This document shows positions 49,311 through 58,522 of a DNA stretch of 64,000 bases, piece after piece. This DNA is from JAUVKT01 sp942491535 (GTDB taxonomy: Bacteria > Bacteroidota > Bacteroidia > Bacteroidales > VadinHA17). Under the pieces are notes generated by a model. That model was not told where the DNA came from. It searched no databases and saw only the letters and a program-made list of their open reading frames with translations. Location: contig CALOBV010000025.1 of NCBI GenBank assembly GCA_942491535.1, positions 186,001 through 250,000 of the forward strand, in the 5' to 3' direction. Both the position numbers and the translations under genes were made by a program. Every line of letters starts with the position of its first letter. Position 1 is the stretch's first letter.

Positions 49311-49350
49311 CTATATGTTACCAAGCATAAACATATTTGATTATCAATTG

Positions 49351-49358
49351 TATTTTTG
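49351..49358 (+). promoter_or_regulatory. -7 promoter box of the S9 peptidase gene
   Basis: TATTTTTG matches TAnnTTTG exactly, 36 bp before the ATG at 49395. Confidence 0.45.
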
Positions 49359-49394
49359 CTTTAATCATTATTAAAGTGATAATTCCATATCCTT

Positions 49395-52112
49395 ATGAAA
49401 TCAGTATTAAGAGCATCATTAGCATTAACAGTAAGTATTATTCTGGTAAGTGGCCTCTATGCCCAGGAAGAAAAGAAAATTTTAAGTATTGATGATTATC
49501 CACTCTGGAGTAGCATTGTATCTGCCTCTATATCAGATAGCGGAGAATGGATAAGTTATGCTTACAGGCCTAACGGAGGTGACGATACACTGTATTTTAA
49601 GAATATCAGTTCTGGTAAGCTTATATCTGATCCTTTCAGCGAAAGACCTGTGTTCTCATCTGATTCAAAGTGGGTAGTTTATAAGAGAAATTTGAAAAAG
49701 AAGGAGGCAGATAAACTTCGTGAAAGCAAAAAACCTGTATATGCCTCTGGAGTACTGCTTGAGCTAAATACAGGTAATAAAACAGTTTGGGGCAAGGTTA
49801 CCGACATAAGCATATCGCCGAATTCAGACTATGTGGTTGTTAGAAAGAATGGTAGTAGCAAGGATTATAATGGAAGTGATATGCTTCTTAAAAATCTTAA
49901 AACAGGATCACTAATGAATATAGGCAATGTGAGCCAGTATAGCTTTAATAAAAAAGGCACACAACTTGCGTATACAATTGATGCAGATGAAAAGGATGGA
50001 AATGGAGTTTATCTTTTAAACCTTGATTCAGGAAATATACTGGCTCTTGATACTGATACATTGACTTATAGTCAGTTAAGCTGGGATGATGAGACTCTTT
50101 ACAGGTCTGAACAGGGTGAAAAGGGGAACTGTATGGCCGTTCTTAAGGGCAGCAAAGCAGATAGCCTGGAACAGAGAATTAACCAGGTGCTTGTGTTTAC
50201 AGGACTTGATTCGACCAAACCGCAGACAACAAGCTTCAAGTATGATACAGACCCCGGCCTTGTAATAAGCGAACTTGGCCCGATAATTTTTAGTTTAGAT
50301 AATAAGAGCCTGATTGTTAGCTTAAAAGAGCAGGAGATAGTTAATAAGATAAGCAAGGATACTACTGCAAATGTAGATGTGTGGCACTGGGATGATGAGC
50401 TTATCCAATCAGTCCAGATGGTTCGCGATTCAAGAATCAGGAGATCTACATATACGGGACTGCTTCACCTTGAGGATATGTCGCTGGTTCAACTTTCTTC
50501 TGATGATATGAGAACTGTAATATACGACAGAAATATAAACAGGATAATAGGAGCCGATCCTAAGCCATATATCTCAGACACAAATTGGGGTGGTGGACAG
50601 AGCGATTACTACCTTATTAATCCGGTAACTGGCCAAAAGAAATTAATTGAAGAGAAAATTGGACGTCCAATGGGAATGTCTCCCGATGGATCAAGCTTTT
50701 TATATTTCAAAGAAGGTGATTTCTTTGTGTATAATTTTTCTTCGGGAGAAATCACGAATATATCTAAGGACCTGGGCATTAGTTTTATTGATATTAACGA
50801 AGACCATCCCTATGAGAACGGATCTTACGGCGTTGCAGGTTGGTCGGCAGATAAGAAAACAGTCTTCCTGAACCATCTTTACGATATCTGGGCCGTAGCA
50901 CTTGACGGCAGTGGAGCTTATAATCTTACTGGTAATTATGGTACTGACAATGAAATACGGTTCAGAATAAGCAGTACCGACAGGGAGCCTTATATTGATA
51001 TTGAAGATGATATCTACCTTAGCGCCTATGGTGAGTGGACCAAAAAATCAGGGTATTTCTTATTAAAGGATGGTAAAGAACCGAAGGAATTGGTGTTTGA
51101 GGATGCGAGTTATGGCAGGTTGATTAAGGCTTATAATGTCGATAAATATATGTTTACCAGACAGACCTTTGTCGATTTCCCTGATTATTATACTGCAGGA
51201 GCTACGCTGAAAAAGGGTGTCAGGCAGACTGATGCTAATCCTCAGCAGGCCGATTACAGGTGGGGCAGCAGTATGCTTATTGATTTTGAAAATAAGCAGG
51301 GTGATAAGCTGCAGGCAGCACTTATTCTTCCGGAAGGATACGAGGAAGGTAAAAAGTATCCTACAATTGTTTATTTCTATGAGAAAGTATCCAACAATTT
51401 ACATCGCTATTCATCTCCAAGGTATGATGATCGGCCCCATTTCTCAACTTATGCAAGTAATGGGTATATGATACTTATGCCGGATATTAAATATTATGAG
51501 GGCAAGCCTGGCTGGAATGCTCTCGATTGTGTTACTTCGGCTACACAGAAGGTTGTTGATATGGGATATGCAGATCCCGATCGCCTTGCCATGCAGGGAC
51601 ATAGCTGGGGAGGGTATCAATCTTCTTTTATACTGACTCAGACCGATATGTTTGCCTGTGTTGTAACAGGAGCCCCGGTAACAAACCTCACCAGCATGTA
51701 TAATATCCTGTATAAAAACTCAGGCACGAATAACCAGGGCATTTTTGAACTGGGCCAGGTGAGAATGGGAAAGGGCATGTTTGATGATATGCAGAACTAT
51801 ATTGAACAGTCACCGGTGCATAATGCGCCTGGTATTAATACCCCGTTTATGATTTTACATGGCACAATAGATGGTGCTGTTGACTGGAACCAGGGGCTCG
51901 AGTTTTATAATGCTGCCCGCCGACTTGGCAAGAAGGTTATATTACTATCTTATCCTGATGAGAATCACCACCTGGCAATAAAAAACAACCAGATAGATTT
52001 TCAAAAGAGAATGAAGCAGTTCTTTGATCATTACCTTAAGGATGCAGAAGCTCCTGAATGGATGAAGCAGGGAGTTTCTTACCAGGATAAAGTGTTTAAT
52101 AAGGCGAAATAG
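49395..52112 (+). CDS. Secreted S9-family (prolyl oligopeptidase-like) peptidase
   Basis: A 905-residue protein with a Sec signal (VSGLYAQ). An N-terminal beta-propeller (about 40-640) has repeated WD-like strands. The C-terminal alpha/beta-hydrolase has the nucleophile in GHSWGGYQ (Ser737), an Asp in HGTIDGAVDW (D826) and His in DENHHLAIK (H858/H859). This is the S9 oligopeptidase/acylaminoacyl-peptidase layout. The propeller limits access to short peptides. With the S10, M16C and amidase genes in this window it adds to a strong exported peptide-degrading capacity. A tandem repeat tract follows its stop. Confidence 0.9.
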   Translation: MKSVLRASLALTVSIILVSGLYAQEEKKILSIDDYPLWSSIVSASISDSGEWISYAYRPNGGDDTLYFKNISSGKLISDPFSERPVFSSDSKWVVYKRNLKKKEADKLRESKKPVYASGVLLELNTGNKTVWGKVTDISISPNSDYVVVRKNGSSKDYNGSDMLLKNLKTGSLMNIGNVSQYSFNKKGTQLAYTIDADEKDGNGVYLLNLDSGNILALDTDTLTYSQLSWDDETLYRSEQGEKGNCMAVLKGSKADSLEQRINQVLVFTGLDSTKPQTTSFKYDTDPGLVISELGPIIFSLDNKSLIVSLKEQEIVNKISKDTTANVDVWHWDDELIQSVQMVRDSRIRRSTYTGLLHLEDMSLVQLSSDDMRTVIYDRNINRIIGADPKPYISDTNWGGGQSDYYLINPVTGQKKLIEEKIGRPMGMSPDGSSFLYFKEGDFFVYNFSSGEITNISKDLGISFIDINEDHPYENGSYGVAGWSADKKTVFLNHLYDIWAVALDGSGAYNLTGNYGTDNEIRFRISSTDREPYIDIEDDIYLSAYGEWTKKSGYFLLKDGKEPKELVFEDASYGRLIKAYNVDKYMFTRQTFVDFPDYYTAGATLKKGVRQTDANPQQADYRWGSSMLIDFENKQGDKLQAALILPEGYEEGKKYPTIVYFYEKVSNNLHRYSSPRYDDRPHFSTYASNGYMILMPDIKYYEGKPGWNALDCVTSATQKVVDMGYADPDRLAMQGHSWGGYQSSFILTQTDMFACVVTGAPVTNLTSMYNILYKNSGTNNQGIFELGQVRMGKGMFDDMQNYIEQSPVHNAPGINTPFMILHGTIDGAVDWNQGLEFYNAARRLGKKVILLSYPDENHHLAIKNNQIDFQKRMKQFFDHYLKDAEAPEWMKQGVSYQDKVFNKAK

Positions 52113-52121
52113 GGATAATAG

Positions 52122-52163
52122 GATTGTAAGATTATAAGATTATAAGATTGAAGATTAAAGATT
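52122..52163. repeat. Degenerate 8-9 bp repeat (ATAAGATT/GAAGATTAA type)
   Basis: Five imperfect copies of a unit around TAAGATTA lie between the convergent S9 peptidase and photolyase genes. A closely similar tract is at 62063-62102. Confidence 0.85.
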
Positions 52164-52169
52164 AGGTAT

Positions 52170-53465
52170 TTAGCGGTCCTGTATGCCTTTCTTATATACT
52201 TCAATAGCACGATTTCGGCCGAAGCGATGATCTACAATTGGTTCGGGGTATTCAGCAGTATTTAGTTCCGGAATCCATCTTTTTACGTACTCGTAATCCT
52301 TATCGAATTTTCTAAGTTGCTCAAGGGGATTAAAAACACGGAAATATGGAGCTGCATCACAGCCTGTACCGGCTGCCCACTGCCAGTTACCATTATTTGA
52401 CGACAATTCATAATCCAGCAGCTTTTCAGCAAAATATGCTTCGCCCCATCTCCAGTCAATAAGCAGGTGCTTGCAAAGAAATCCGGCAGTAACCATTCTT
52501 ACCCTGTTGTGCATTATACCTGTCTGGTTTAATTGCCTCATTCCTGCATCAACAATTGGATATCCGGTCTGACCCCTGCACCATAATTCAAACTCATCTT
52601 CCCTGTTTCTCCAGGCTATACCATCATATTTTCGTTTGAAGTTGTGGGTTACAACTTCCGGGAAATGAAAGAGGATCTGCATAAAGAATTCCCTCCATAT
52701 GAGTTCATTCAGAAGCGCCATATTACCAGGGTATAGTTTAGCGATAAGCTGCCTTATGCTTACAGTACCAAAGCGAAGATGAGGGCTTAGACTGCTTGTC
52801 CCGTCTTTGATAGACGGATAATTCCTTGTTTTCTCATAATTGTCAGCCACATCAAGATCGTAAGGTTCTACCTTAATATCTGATTCAATAAATCCAAGTT
52901 CCTTAAGAGATGGAAATCTGAAGCTGGCATTTATAAATCCGGTTTTATTAACCAGAGCTGAGGATTCTGTCATGACCGGGGCAAAGGTGTTCAGCCATTT
53001 GTTTTTATACGGGGTAAAAACAGTATAAGGCGTCATATCGGCCTTGCATACTTCGTCTTTTTCAAATATTACCTGGTCTTTATGTGTAAATAAAGCTATT
53101 CCTTCATTTTTAAGGATTTCTGCAACCCGGACATCCCTGTCAATTGAATATGGTTCATAGTCGTGATTAAAATGAACCTCACAGATGTTGTAAGATTTAA
53201 TAAGGTCTTTAATTATAGCTATTGGATCGCCCTTGAGGATAAGAAGAGAATTATTATATATTAATAGCTTCTTGTTTATTTGCTCAAGATTGGTATATAT
53301 GAAACTGATCCTGGGATCGTTATTGTCGAGATCTTCGATAATATTTGTGTCGAAAATAAAGATAGGTAAAACCGCTTTGCCGGATTCCAGAGCAGCAGTC
53401 AGGCCTTTATTATCTTCCAGACGCAAATCCCTTCTAAACCAGAATAAAGAATGCTCTGAAGCCAT
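52170..53465 (-). CDS. phrB: Deoxyribodipyrimidine photolyase
   Basis: A 431-residue photolyase/cryptochrome. An N-terminal antenna-binding Rossmann domain starts LFWFRRDLRLEDNKGL. The C-terminal FAD domain has LIWREFFMQILFHFP, GQTGYPIVDAGMRQL, NRVRMVTAGFLCKHLLIDWRWGE and the WQWAAGTGCDAAPYFRVFNP signature. It repairs UV-induced cyclobutane pyrimidine dimers with light. The class I CPD photolyase pattern (GNWQWAAGTGCDA) is intact, so it is unlikely to be a pure cryptochrome. It is convergent with the S9 gene and divergent from the peroxiredoxin operon. Confidence 0.93.
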   Translation of the reverse strand: MASEHSLFWFRRDLRLEDNKGLTAALESGKAVLPIFIFDTNIIEDLDNNDPRISFIYTNLEQINKKLLIYNNSLLILKGDPIAIIKDLIKSYNICEVHFNHDYEPYSIDRDVRVAEILKNEGIALFTHKDQVIFEKDEVCKADMTPYTVFTPYKNKWLNTFAPVMTESSALVNKTGFINASFRFPSLKELGFIESDIKVEPYDLDVADNYEKTRNYPSIKDGTSSLSPHLRFGTVSIRQLIAKLYPGNMALLNELIWREFFMQILFHFPEVVTHNFKRKYDGIAWRNREDEFELWCRGQTGYPIVDAGMRQLNQTGIMHNRVRMVTAGFLCKHLLIDWRWGEAYFAEKLLDYELSSNNGNWQWAAGTGCDAAPYFRVFNPLEQLRKFDKDYEYVKRWIPELNTAEYPEPIVDHRFGRNRAIEVYKKGIQDR

Positions 53466-53665
53466 TTGATTTCATATTGATAATTATTTATATAAATATA
53501 GCAATCTATTACTTATACATAAATTGTCTTAGTAGATTTATATAATTGGTTCTCTGGTGGCAGTTAGAATTTTGACAGACTCTGCCCAATGAACCATAAT
53601 TACGCTATATTGTTAATCAGGTAGTGAGAATAATATTTTACAAAACCTTTTAATTGCATTTATTT

Positions 53666-54166
53666 GTGAGTACTGGAAATTCATTATGCCCGGGTGATAA
53701 AATCCCTGGATTTTCTCTGAAAGATCAAAGTGGAGAAGATTTCGATGTAAGTAATTACCTGGGAAAAAAGAAGCTGGTAATTTTCTTTTATCCAAAAGAT
53801 GGAAGCCTTACTTGCACAAGGCAGGCCTGCTACTTCAGAGATATTTATGATTTATTTGAAGAAGCCGGGGCAGAGGTTGTTGGAATAAGCGAGCAGTCTG
53901 TTGAAAGTCATCACGAGTTTGCCCGTCTGAATAATCTAAATTACAGGATATTGAGCGATGCGAATAATTCCGTAAGGAAATTATTTGGGGTTCCTTCAAA
54001 GGCCTTTGGCTTAATACCCGGCAGGGTTACTTACGTTGTAAACTTAAAGGGAGAGATAGTATATATATTCGATTCGCAATCAAAGACTCAAAAACATGTT
54101 GATGAAGCACTCAGGATAGTCCTGGTTTTGAAAAAGGCAGATCATATGGAGAAAATTAATAAATAG
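53666..54166 (+). CDS. bcp: Bcp/PrxQ-type peroxiredoxin
   Basis: A ~166-residue thiol peroxidase. The start is not ATG: a GTG at 53666 (VSTGNSLCPG) or a TTG at 53654 are in frame; I prefer the GTG, which matches family length. The peroxidatic Cys is C50 in DGSLTCTRQAC, with a possible resolving Cys five residues later, as in the BCP/PrxQ subgroup. It reduces hydrogen and lipid peroxides with thioredoxin. It is the first gene of a three-gene plus-strand operon with an SRPBCC protein (2-bp gap) and a tocopherol-cyclase-like protein. Confidence 0.88.
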   Translation: MSTGNSLCPGDKIPGFSLKDQSGEDFDVSNYLGKKKLVIFFYPKDGSLTCTRQACYFRDIYDLFEEAGAEVVGISEQSVESHHEFARLNNLNYRILSDANNSVRKLFGVPSKAFGLIPGRVTYVVNLKGEIVYIFDSQSKTQKHVDEALRIVLVLKKADHMEKINK

Positions 54167-54168
54167 TT

Positions 54169-54633
54169 ATGGGCTTTTATCAGTTAAAAAAGCAGATAGA
54201 ATTAAAGGCTGATATAGTCGAGCTCTGGGACTTTATTTCCAATCCAGCAAACCTAAAAGAGATTACTCCTGAATATATGGGGTTTGATATAATATCAGGT
54301 GATTTACCTGCTACAATTTATGAGGGATTAATTATTAGCTATTTAGTTGCTCCCCTCGCTGGCGTAAAGACGCAGTGGGTTACTGAGATTACACATGTAA
54401 AAGAAAACTATTACTTTGTTGATGAGCAGAGGGTGGGACCATATAAGATGTGGCACCACCAGCATTTCCTTAGTAAAACTGCCAGAGGAACCCTTATGTC
54501 GGATATTGTAAGCTATAAACCACCAATGGGTTTCCTGGGATCGATAGCTAACTATTTAGTTATCAGTAGAAAATTAGAAGAGATATTTGATTATCGTACC
54601 AGAAAAGTAACAGAATTATTTGGGACTGTTTAG
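54169..54633 (+). CDS. SRPBCC (START-like) ligand-binding protein
   Basis: A 154-residue protein of the SRPBCC superfamily. It has an N-terminal ELKADIVELWDFISNPANLKEITPEYM helix and a beta-sheet with DEQRVGPYKMWHHQHFL. A C-terminal helix (FDYRTRKVTELF) closes the hydrophobic cavity. Members carry lipids, polyketides or pigments. It follows the peroxiredoxin stop by 2 bp. A similar SRPBCC gene next to photolyase and SDR genes occurs in other bacteria (recalled, not checked). The ligand is unknown. Confidence 0.8.
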   Translation: MGFYQLKKQIELKADIVELWDFISNPANLKEITPEYMGFDIISGDLPATIYEGLIISYLVAPLAGVKTQWVTEITHVKENYYFVDEQRVGPYKMWHHQHFLSKTARGTLMSDIVSYKPPMGFLGSIANYLVISRKLEEIFDYRTRKVTELFGTV

Positions 54634-54684
54634 TATTGCTGCTCATATTTATTAGATTATTGTTTATTTCAGTCGTTACCTTAT

Positions 54685-55653
54685 ATGGCGTTTAAAAGGT
54701 TTAAGTCAGTATTTGATCCCGACATGTATCATGGGTGGGGAAAAAAAAGAAACTTCTTTGAAGGTTGGTATTTTAAGCTTGTGAATAGAGCAGCCGATAA
54801 GATATATGCAATTATTCCTGGTGTATCGATGGAGAATGATGGTAGTAAGCATGCCTTTATACAGGTACTTGATGGTATTAATGCAAAGTCTGAGTACTTC
54901 AGGTTCAATTTTGAAGATTTCAGGACCAGCACAAATAAGTTTAAGATCAGTATAGCCGGAAGTATTTTTACAAGGAATTATGTTTCCCTCAATTTGCCGG
55001 GCTTTGTAGGGTACCTGGAATTTTCAGGACTTAACAGATGGCCAAACAGGTGGTACTCGCCTGGTATAATGGGACCATATACCTTTGTTCCTTTTATGGA
55101 GTGCTACCATGGAATTATCAGTATGGATCATGAGATAATAGGAAAATTATCACTCAATGGTGACACTGTTGATTTCAACGGGGGAAGGGGGTATATTGAA
55201 AAGGATTGGGGAAAATCATTTCCTGAGGCCTACATCTGGATGCAATCAAATCATTTCGGAGAAAATGGAACATCAATTAAGCTGTCTGTTGCAAGGATCC
55301 CCTGGATAGGCAGGTCATTCACCGGATTTATTGCAGGATTTCTGCACAATGGACAGCTTTATGAGTTCACCACTTACAACTCTTCAAAGCTTATAAACCT
55401 TGATGTTTCACAAAATGAACTGTTTATTAAAATTGTAAATAACAATTATAGCCTTAATATTGTTGCCCGTCGAGAGAAAGCTACCTTGCTTGCATCTCCT
55501 ATCTCTGGCGAGATGTCGGGCCATATAAGCGAGAGCATGACTTCATCAACTGAAATAACATTGTCAGATATCCGGACAGGTAAAATTATTTACAGGGGAA
55601 TCGGAACAAGCGCAGGTCTTGAGGTGGCGGGTGATGTGAATCTGTTACGATAG
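54685..55653 (+). CDS. Tocopherol cyclase-family protein
   Basis: A 322-residue protein resembling the tocopherol cyclase family. It begins with FDPDMYHGWGKKRNFFEGWYFKLVN, and has GYLEFSGLNRWPNRWYSPGIMGPYTFVPFMECYHG and YIEKDWGKSFPEAYIWMQSNHF. In plants and cyanobacteria VTE1 closes the chromanol ring of vitamin E. Bacteroidota lack a known tocopherol pathway, and none of its other enzymes is in the window, so the true substrate is unclear. Lipoquinone or lipid protection is a reasonable guess from the neighbours. It is the last gene of the bcp operon, with a 51-bp gap before it. Confidence 0.82.
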   Translation: MAFKRFKSVFDPDMYHGWGKKRNFFEGWYFKLVNRAADKIYAIIPGVSMENDGSKHAFIQVLDGINAKSEYFRFNFEDFRTSTNKFKISIAGSIFTRNYVSLNLPGFVGYLEFSGLNRWPNRWYSPGIMGPYTFVPFMECYHGIISMDHEIIGKLSLNGDTVDFNGGRGYIEKDWGKSFPEAYIWMQSNHFGENGTSIKLSVARIPWIGRSFTGFIAGFLHNGQLYEFTTYNSSKLINLDVSQNELFIKIVNNNYSLNIVARREKATLLASPISGEMSGHISESMTSSTEITLSDIRTGKIIYRGIGTSAGLEVAGDVNLLR

Positions 55654-55662
55654 CCAGCCTGT

Positions 55663-56286
55663 TTATAGCTGCTCATTATTCCATACTATTTCAACCATTA
55701 TCTCATTCCTGCGATTAATAACGCGGTAGGGAGGATTATAACCGAGAAACATAAATTCTCCTATATGAGTTAAATTGTTCTTCTTAAGCTCTGAAATAAG
55801 TATTTGCCTGTATTTTTCCATCTTAGCATCGCTATTATATCCCGAATATCTTATAACAGCTACTGTTCCAGGATTTCTATTCTGCAAGGTAACCCCGCTA
55901 TTGTCAGGCCTTGGAAGATTGTCCAAACTATATTTTGATGGCATAATAAAGCTCATTTTCATAGTGTCAGACATATCAACAATAACAGGCGAAGTCATAC
56001 TGATTTTTTCATTCCTTTCGTTTGCTCCAAAAATATAACCTGCTACCTGCCTGAAACCATTACCGGAATTGCCGGAATAAGATTTTCCCAATACGGTTGA
56101 TGCAGTTACCAGGTCAGGGTACTGCCTTATTTCAATTAGTTCAAGCTTTTTAATTATTTTATATTCAGGACTTTCAATTCTCGTATTTGAAGTATTTGCC
56201 ATTGTGTTATTAGTTAATATTGTGAGTATTAAAAAGAATAGTGCTGTGCGACTTAAATGCCCGTATTTTCTTTTCAATGTTTTCAT
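55663..56286 (-). CDS. SOUL-family haem-binding-like protein, secreted
   Basis: I start at the ATG at 56286 (MKTLKRKYGHLSRTALFFLIL), which gives a signal peptide; the open frame continues 21 codons upstream into the preceding gene. The mature protein of about 170 residues has the SOUL pattern: ELIEIRQYPDLVTASTV, then a long GYIFGANERNEKISMTSPV loop and a C-terminal VIVDMSDTMKMSFIMPSKY. SOUL domains bind haem or porphyrins. Exported versions may capture free tetrapyrroles, which are photosensitisers. It starts 3 bp after the SDR stop, so it is in one operon with it. Confidence 0.88.
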   Translation of the reverse strand: MKTLKRKYGHLSRTALFFLILTILTNNTMANTSNTRIESPEYKIIKKLELIEIRQYPDLVTASTVLGKSYSGNSGNGFRQVAGYIFGANERNEKISMTSPVIVDMSDTMKMSFIMPSKYSLDNLPRPDNSGVTLQNRNPGTVAVIRYSGYNSDAKMEKYRQILISELKKNNLTHIGEFMFLGYNPPYRVINRRNEIMVEIVWNNEQL

Positions 56287-56288
56287 AA

Positions 56289-56967
56289 TTATTTTGTTCC
56301 AAGAGTTGATAATCCTCCGTCTATGTGAATAACCTGTCCATTTATCCATGAAGATTTTTCTGATAGCAAGAAATATATCATCTCAGCGATATCAGAAGGT
56401 TCACCTATCCTGTTCATCGGATTTTTAGACGCAAGTTGTTCCCTTTGTGTATCATTACGGAGAAGTTTTGCTGCCAGAGGAGTATCTGTTAATGAAGGAG
56501 CAACAGCATTAAACCTGATTTTCCCGGCATATTCTGCAGCCATTGCTCTGGTAAAGCCTTCAACGGCTCCCTTTGCCGCTGATATTGAAGAATGATAAGC
56601 CATTCCGGTCCCTGCAGCTACTGAACTCATTAATACAACACTTGCAGTGTCTGACTCAAGAAGTCTGCTTAAATAGCTCTTAAGTGCTTTTACAGCACCC
56701 AGGAGGTTAATTTCTAAGTCAACAAGAAAATCATCTGTACTTAGAGATCTGAAAGGTTTTAGATTAATTGTTCCGGGAAAATACACGAGGCCATCTAGTG
56801 GTGAGTCTATAGATGGTAAATCATCGTTAATAATATTCAGAACAAAATTATTTGCGCCAATAACTGATTCTGTACGAGAGATCGTTATAAACTCAGTATC
56901 TTTATCAGAAATCTTAGCTAAATTTTTTGCGATTGAGACTACTTGCTCCTAATAATAATATTCTCAT
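56289..56967 (-). pseudogene. Short-chain dehydrogenase/reductase missing part of the cofactor loop
   Basis: An SDR with N-terminal MRILLLGASS from an ATG at 56967, which then breaks: the GxxxGxG continuation is absent. The downstream frame resumes with IAKNLAKISDKDTEF, DGLVYFPGT, INLLGAVKALKSYL, VVLMSSVAAGTGMAYHSSISAAKGAVEG and FNAVAPSLTDTP. It ends GQVIHIDGGL. The Ser-Tyr-Lys catalytic triad region is visible (with His in place of Tyr in AYHSSISAAKG, a departure to check). A deletion of about 8-11 bp plus a frame change fits the gap. As written it cannot bind NAD(P). Confidence 0.7.
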
Positions 56968-57069
56968 TCCTATTTATGTTTAATAATATTGGTTTATTAT
57001 TAAACAATATACCATTAACTATGTTCAATAGAAGGATGCAAATTGAAATACTAACCATAAGCAATTCGA

Positions 57070-58507
57070 ATGAATATTTTACTTAACCGGTGTTAGCGGC
57101 TATATAGGAAAGAGACTTCTTTATCCGCTTCTCTTAAAAGGCCATAATGTTACATGCTGTGTAAGGCGACCAGAGTCATTTAGTGTTCCTGAGGATTTTA
57201 AATCGCAGGTAGATGTAGTAGGGATAGATTTCTCCAAACATGATGCTGACATAGTATCAGATAAAAATATTGATGCTGCCTACTACCTTATGCATTCACT
57301 TAATAGCTCAACAAGCGGTTATATAGAAGCAGAGCAGAACGTGGCCAATAATTTCAGACGAATTGCGGAGAAGCTTGGTTGTAAACAGGTTATTTACCTG
57401 GGAGGTATAGCAAACCAGGATGATTTGTCAGAGCATCTTGCTTCAAGAAGAGCCGTTGAGGAGATCTTGAAAGGCGGTGCATTTAATACAACAATTCTCA
57501 GGGCACCTATTATTGTCGGATCGGGTAGTGCTTCATTTGAAATAATAAGAGATCTCGTAGAAAAACTACCTGTAATGATAACTCCAAGGTGGGTGAATAC
57601 TCTTTGTCAGCCAATAGCAGTCCACAATGTAATCCAGTATCTTGAAGGAGTTCTTGGTAATGAAAAGACTTATAATAATACCTTCGATATTGGAGGCCCT
57701 GATATATTAAGCTATAAGCAGATGATGCTTGAATTTGCCCGGGTGCGTGGTTTAAGGAGGTGGATTTATACTATACCGGTTATGACTCCAAGGCTAAGCT
57801 CATACTGGTTGTATTTTATTACATCAACAAATTACACTCTGGCGGTTAACCTTGTAAAAAGTATGAAAATAGAGGTAATCGCTGGAGAGAACAATCTTCA
57901 GCTTATACTACCAATAGATCTGATCTCCTACTCTGAATCCATACATATGGCATTCAGATCTATTGATAGTGATATTGTTATTTCAAGCTGGATAGACTCA
58001 GTTAGCTCTTTTAATTCTGAATTTGAAAATTTCAGGACAGTATCCGTTCCTGAGAACGGGTGTTTTGTCGATAGGAGGGAAGTGCCTCTGAGTCAGGAAA
58101 TTGATAAGGTACAAAACAAACTATGGTCAATAGGTGGTAAAAATGGTTGGTATGCTGCCAATTTATTATGGAATGTCAGGGGCTTTATCGATAAGTTGAA
58201 AGGAGGCGTAGGCTTAAGGAGAGGCAGACGCAACCAGAATGAACTAAAAAGAGGTGATGCATTGGATTTCTGGAGGGTGCTTGAAGCAGATAAAGAAGGG
58301 CGGAGACTATTACTTTTTGCAGAGATGAAGCTTCCCGGAGAGGCCTGGCTTGAATTTAAAATAGATACCTCTCAAAAACCAGAAAGGCTTATTCAAACAG
58401 CCACCTTCAGGCCAAAGGGATTAAATGGCCGGCTATACTGGTACTCTTTGATGCCTTTTCATTATTTGATTTTCAAAGGTATGATCAATTCGATAGCAAA
58501 AGGTTGA
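57070..58507 (+). CDS. NAD(P)-binding epimerase-like SDR fused to DUF2867, frameshift near the start
   Basis: The ATG at 57070 reads MNILL, then one extra A (57085/57086) shifts the frame. Removing it gives MNILLTGVSGYIGKRLLYPLLLKGHNV, an atypical-SDR Rossmann start. The rest includes AAYYLMHSLN, KQVIYLGGI, RAPIIVGSGSASFEI and GPDILSYKQMM. The C-terminal ~140 residues (NKLWSIGGKNGWYAANLLWNVRGFIDKL... RLYWYSLMPFHYLIFKGM) match DUF2867, a common partner of these SDRs. Family members act on lipid or quinone-like substrates; specificity is unknown. It is divergent from the SDR/SOUL genes. Confidence 0.82.
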
Positions 58508-58522
58508 TTATTAATCAGTCTG

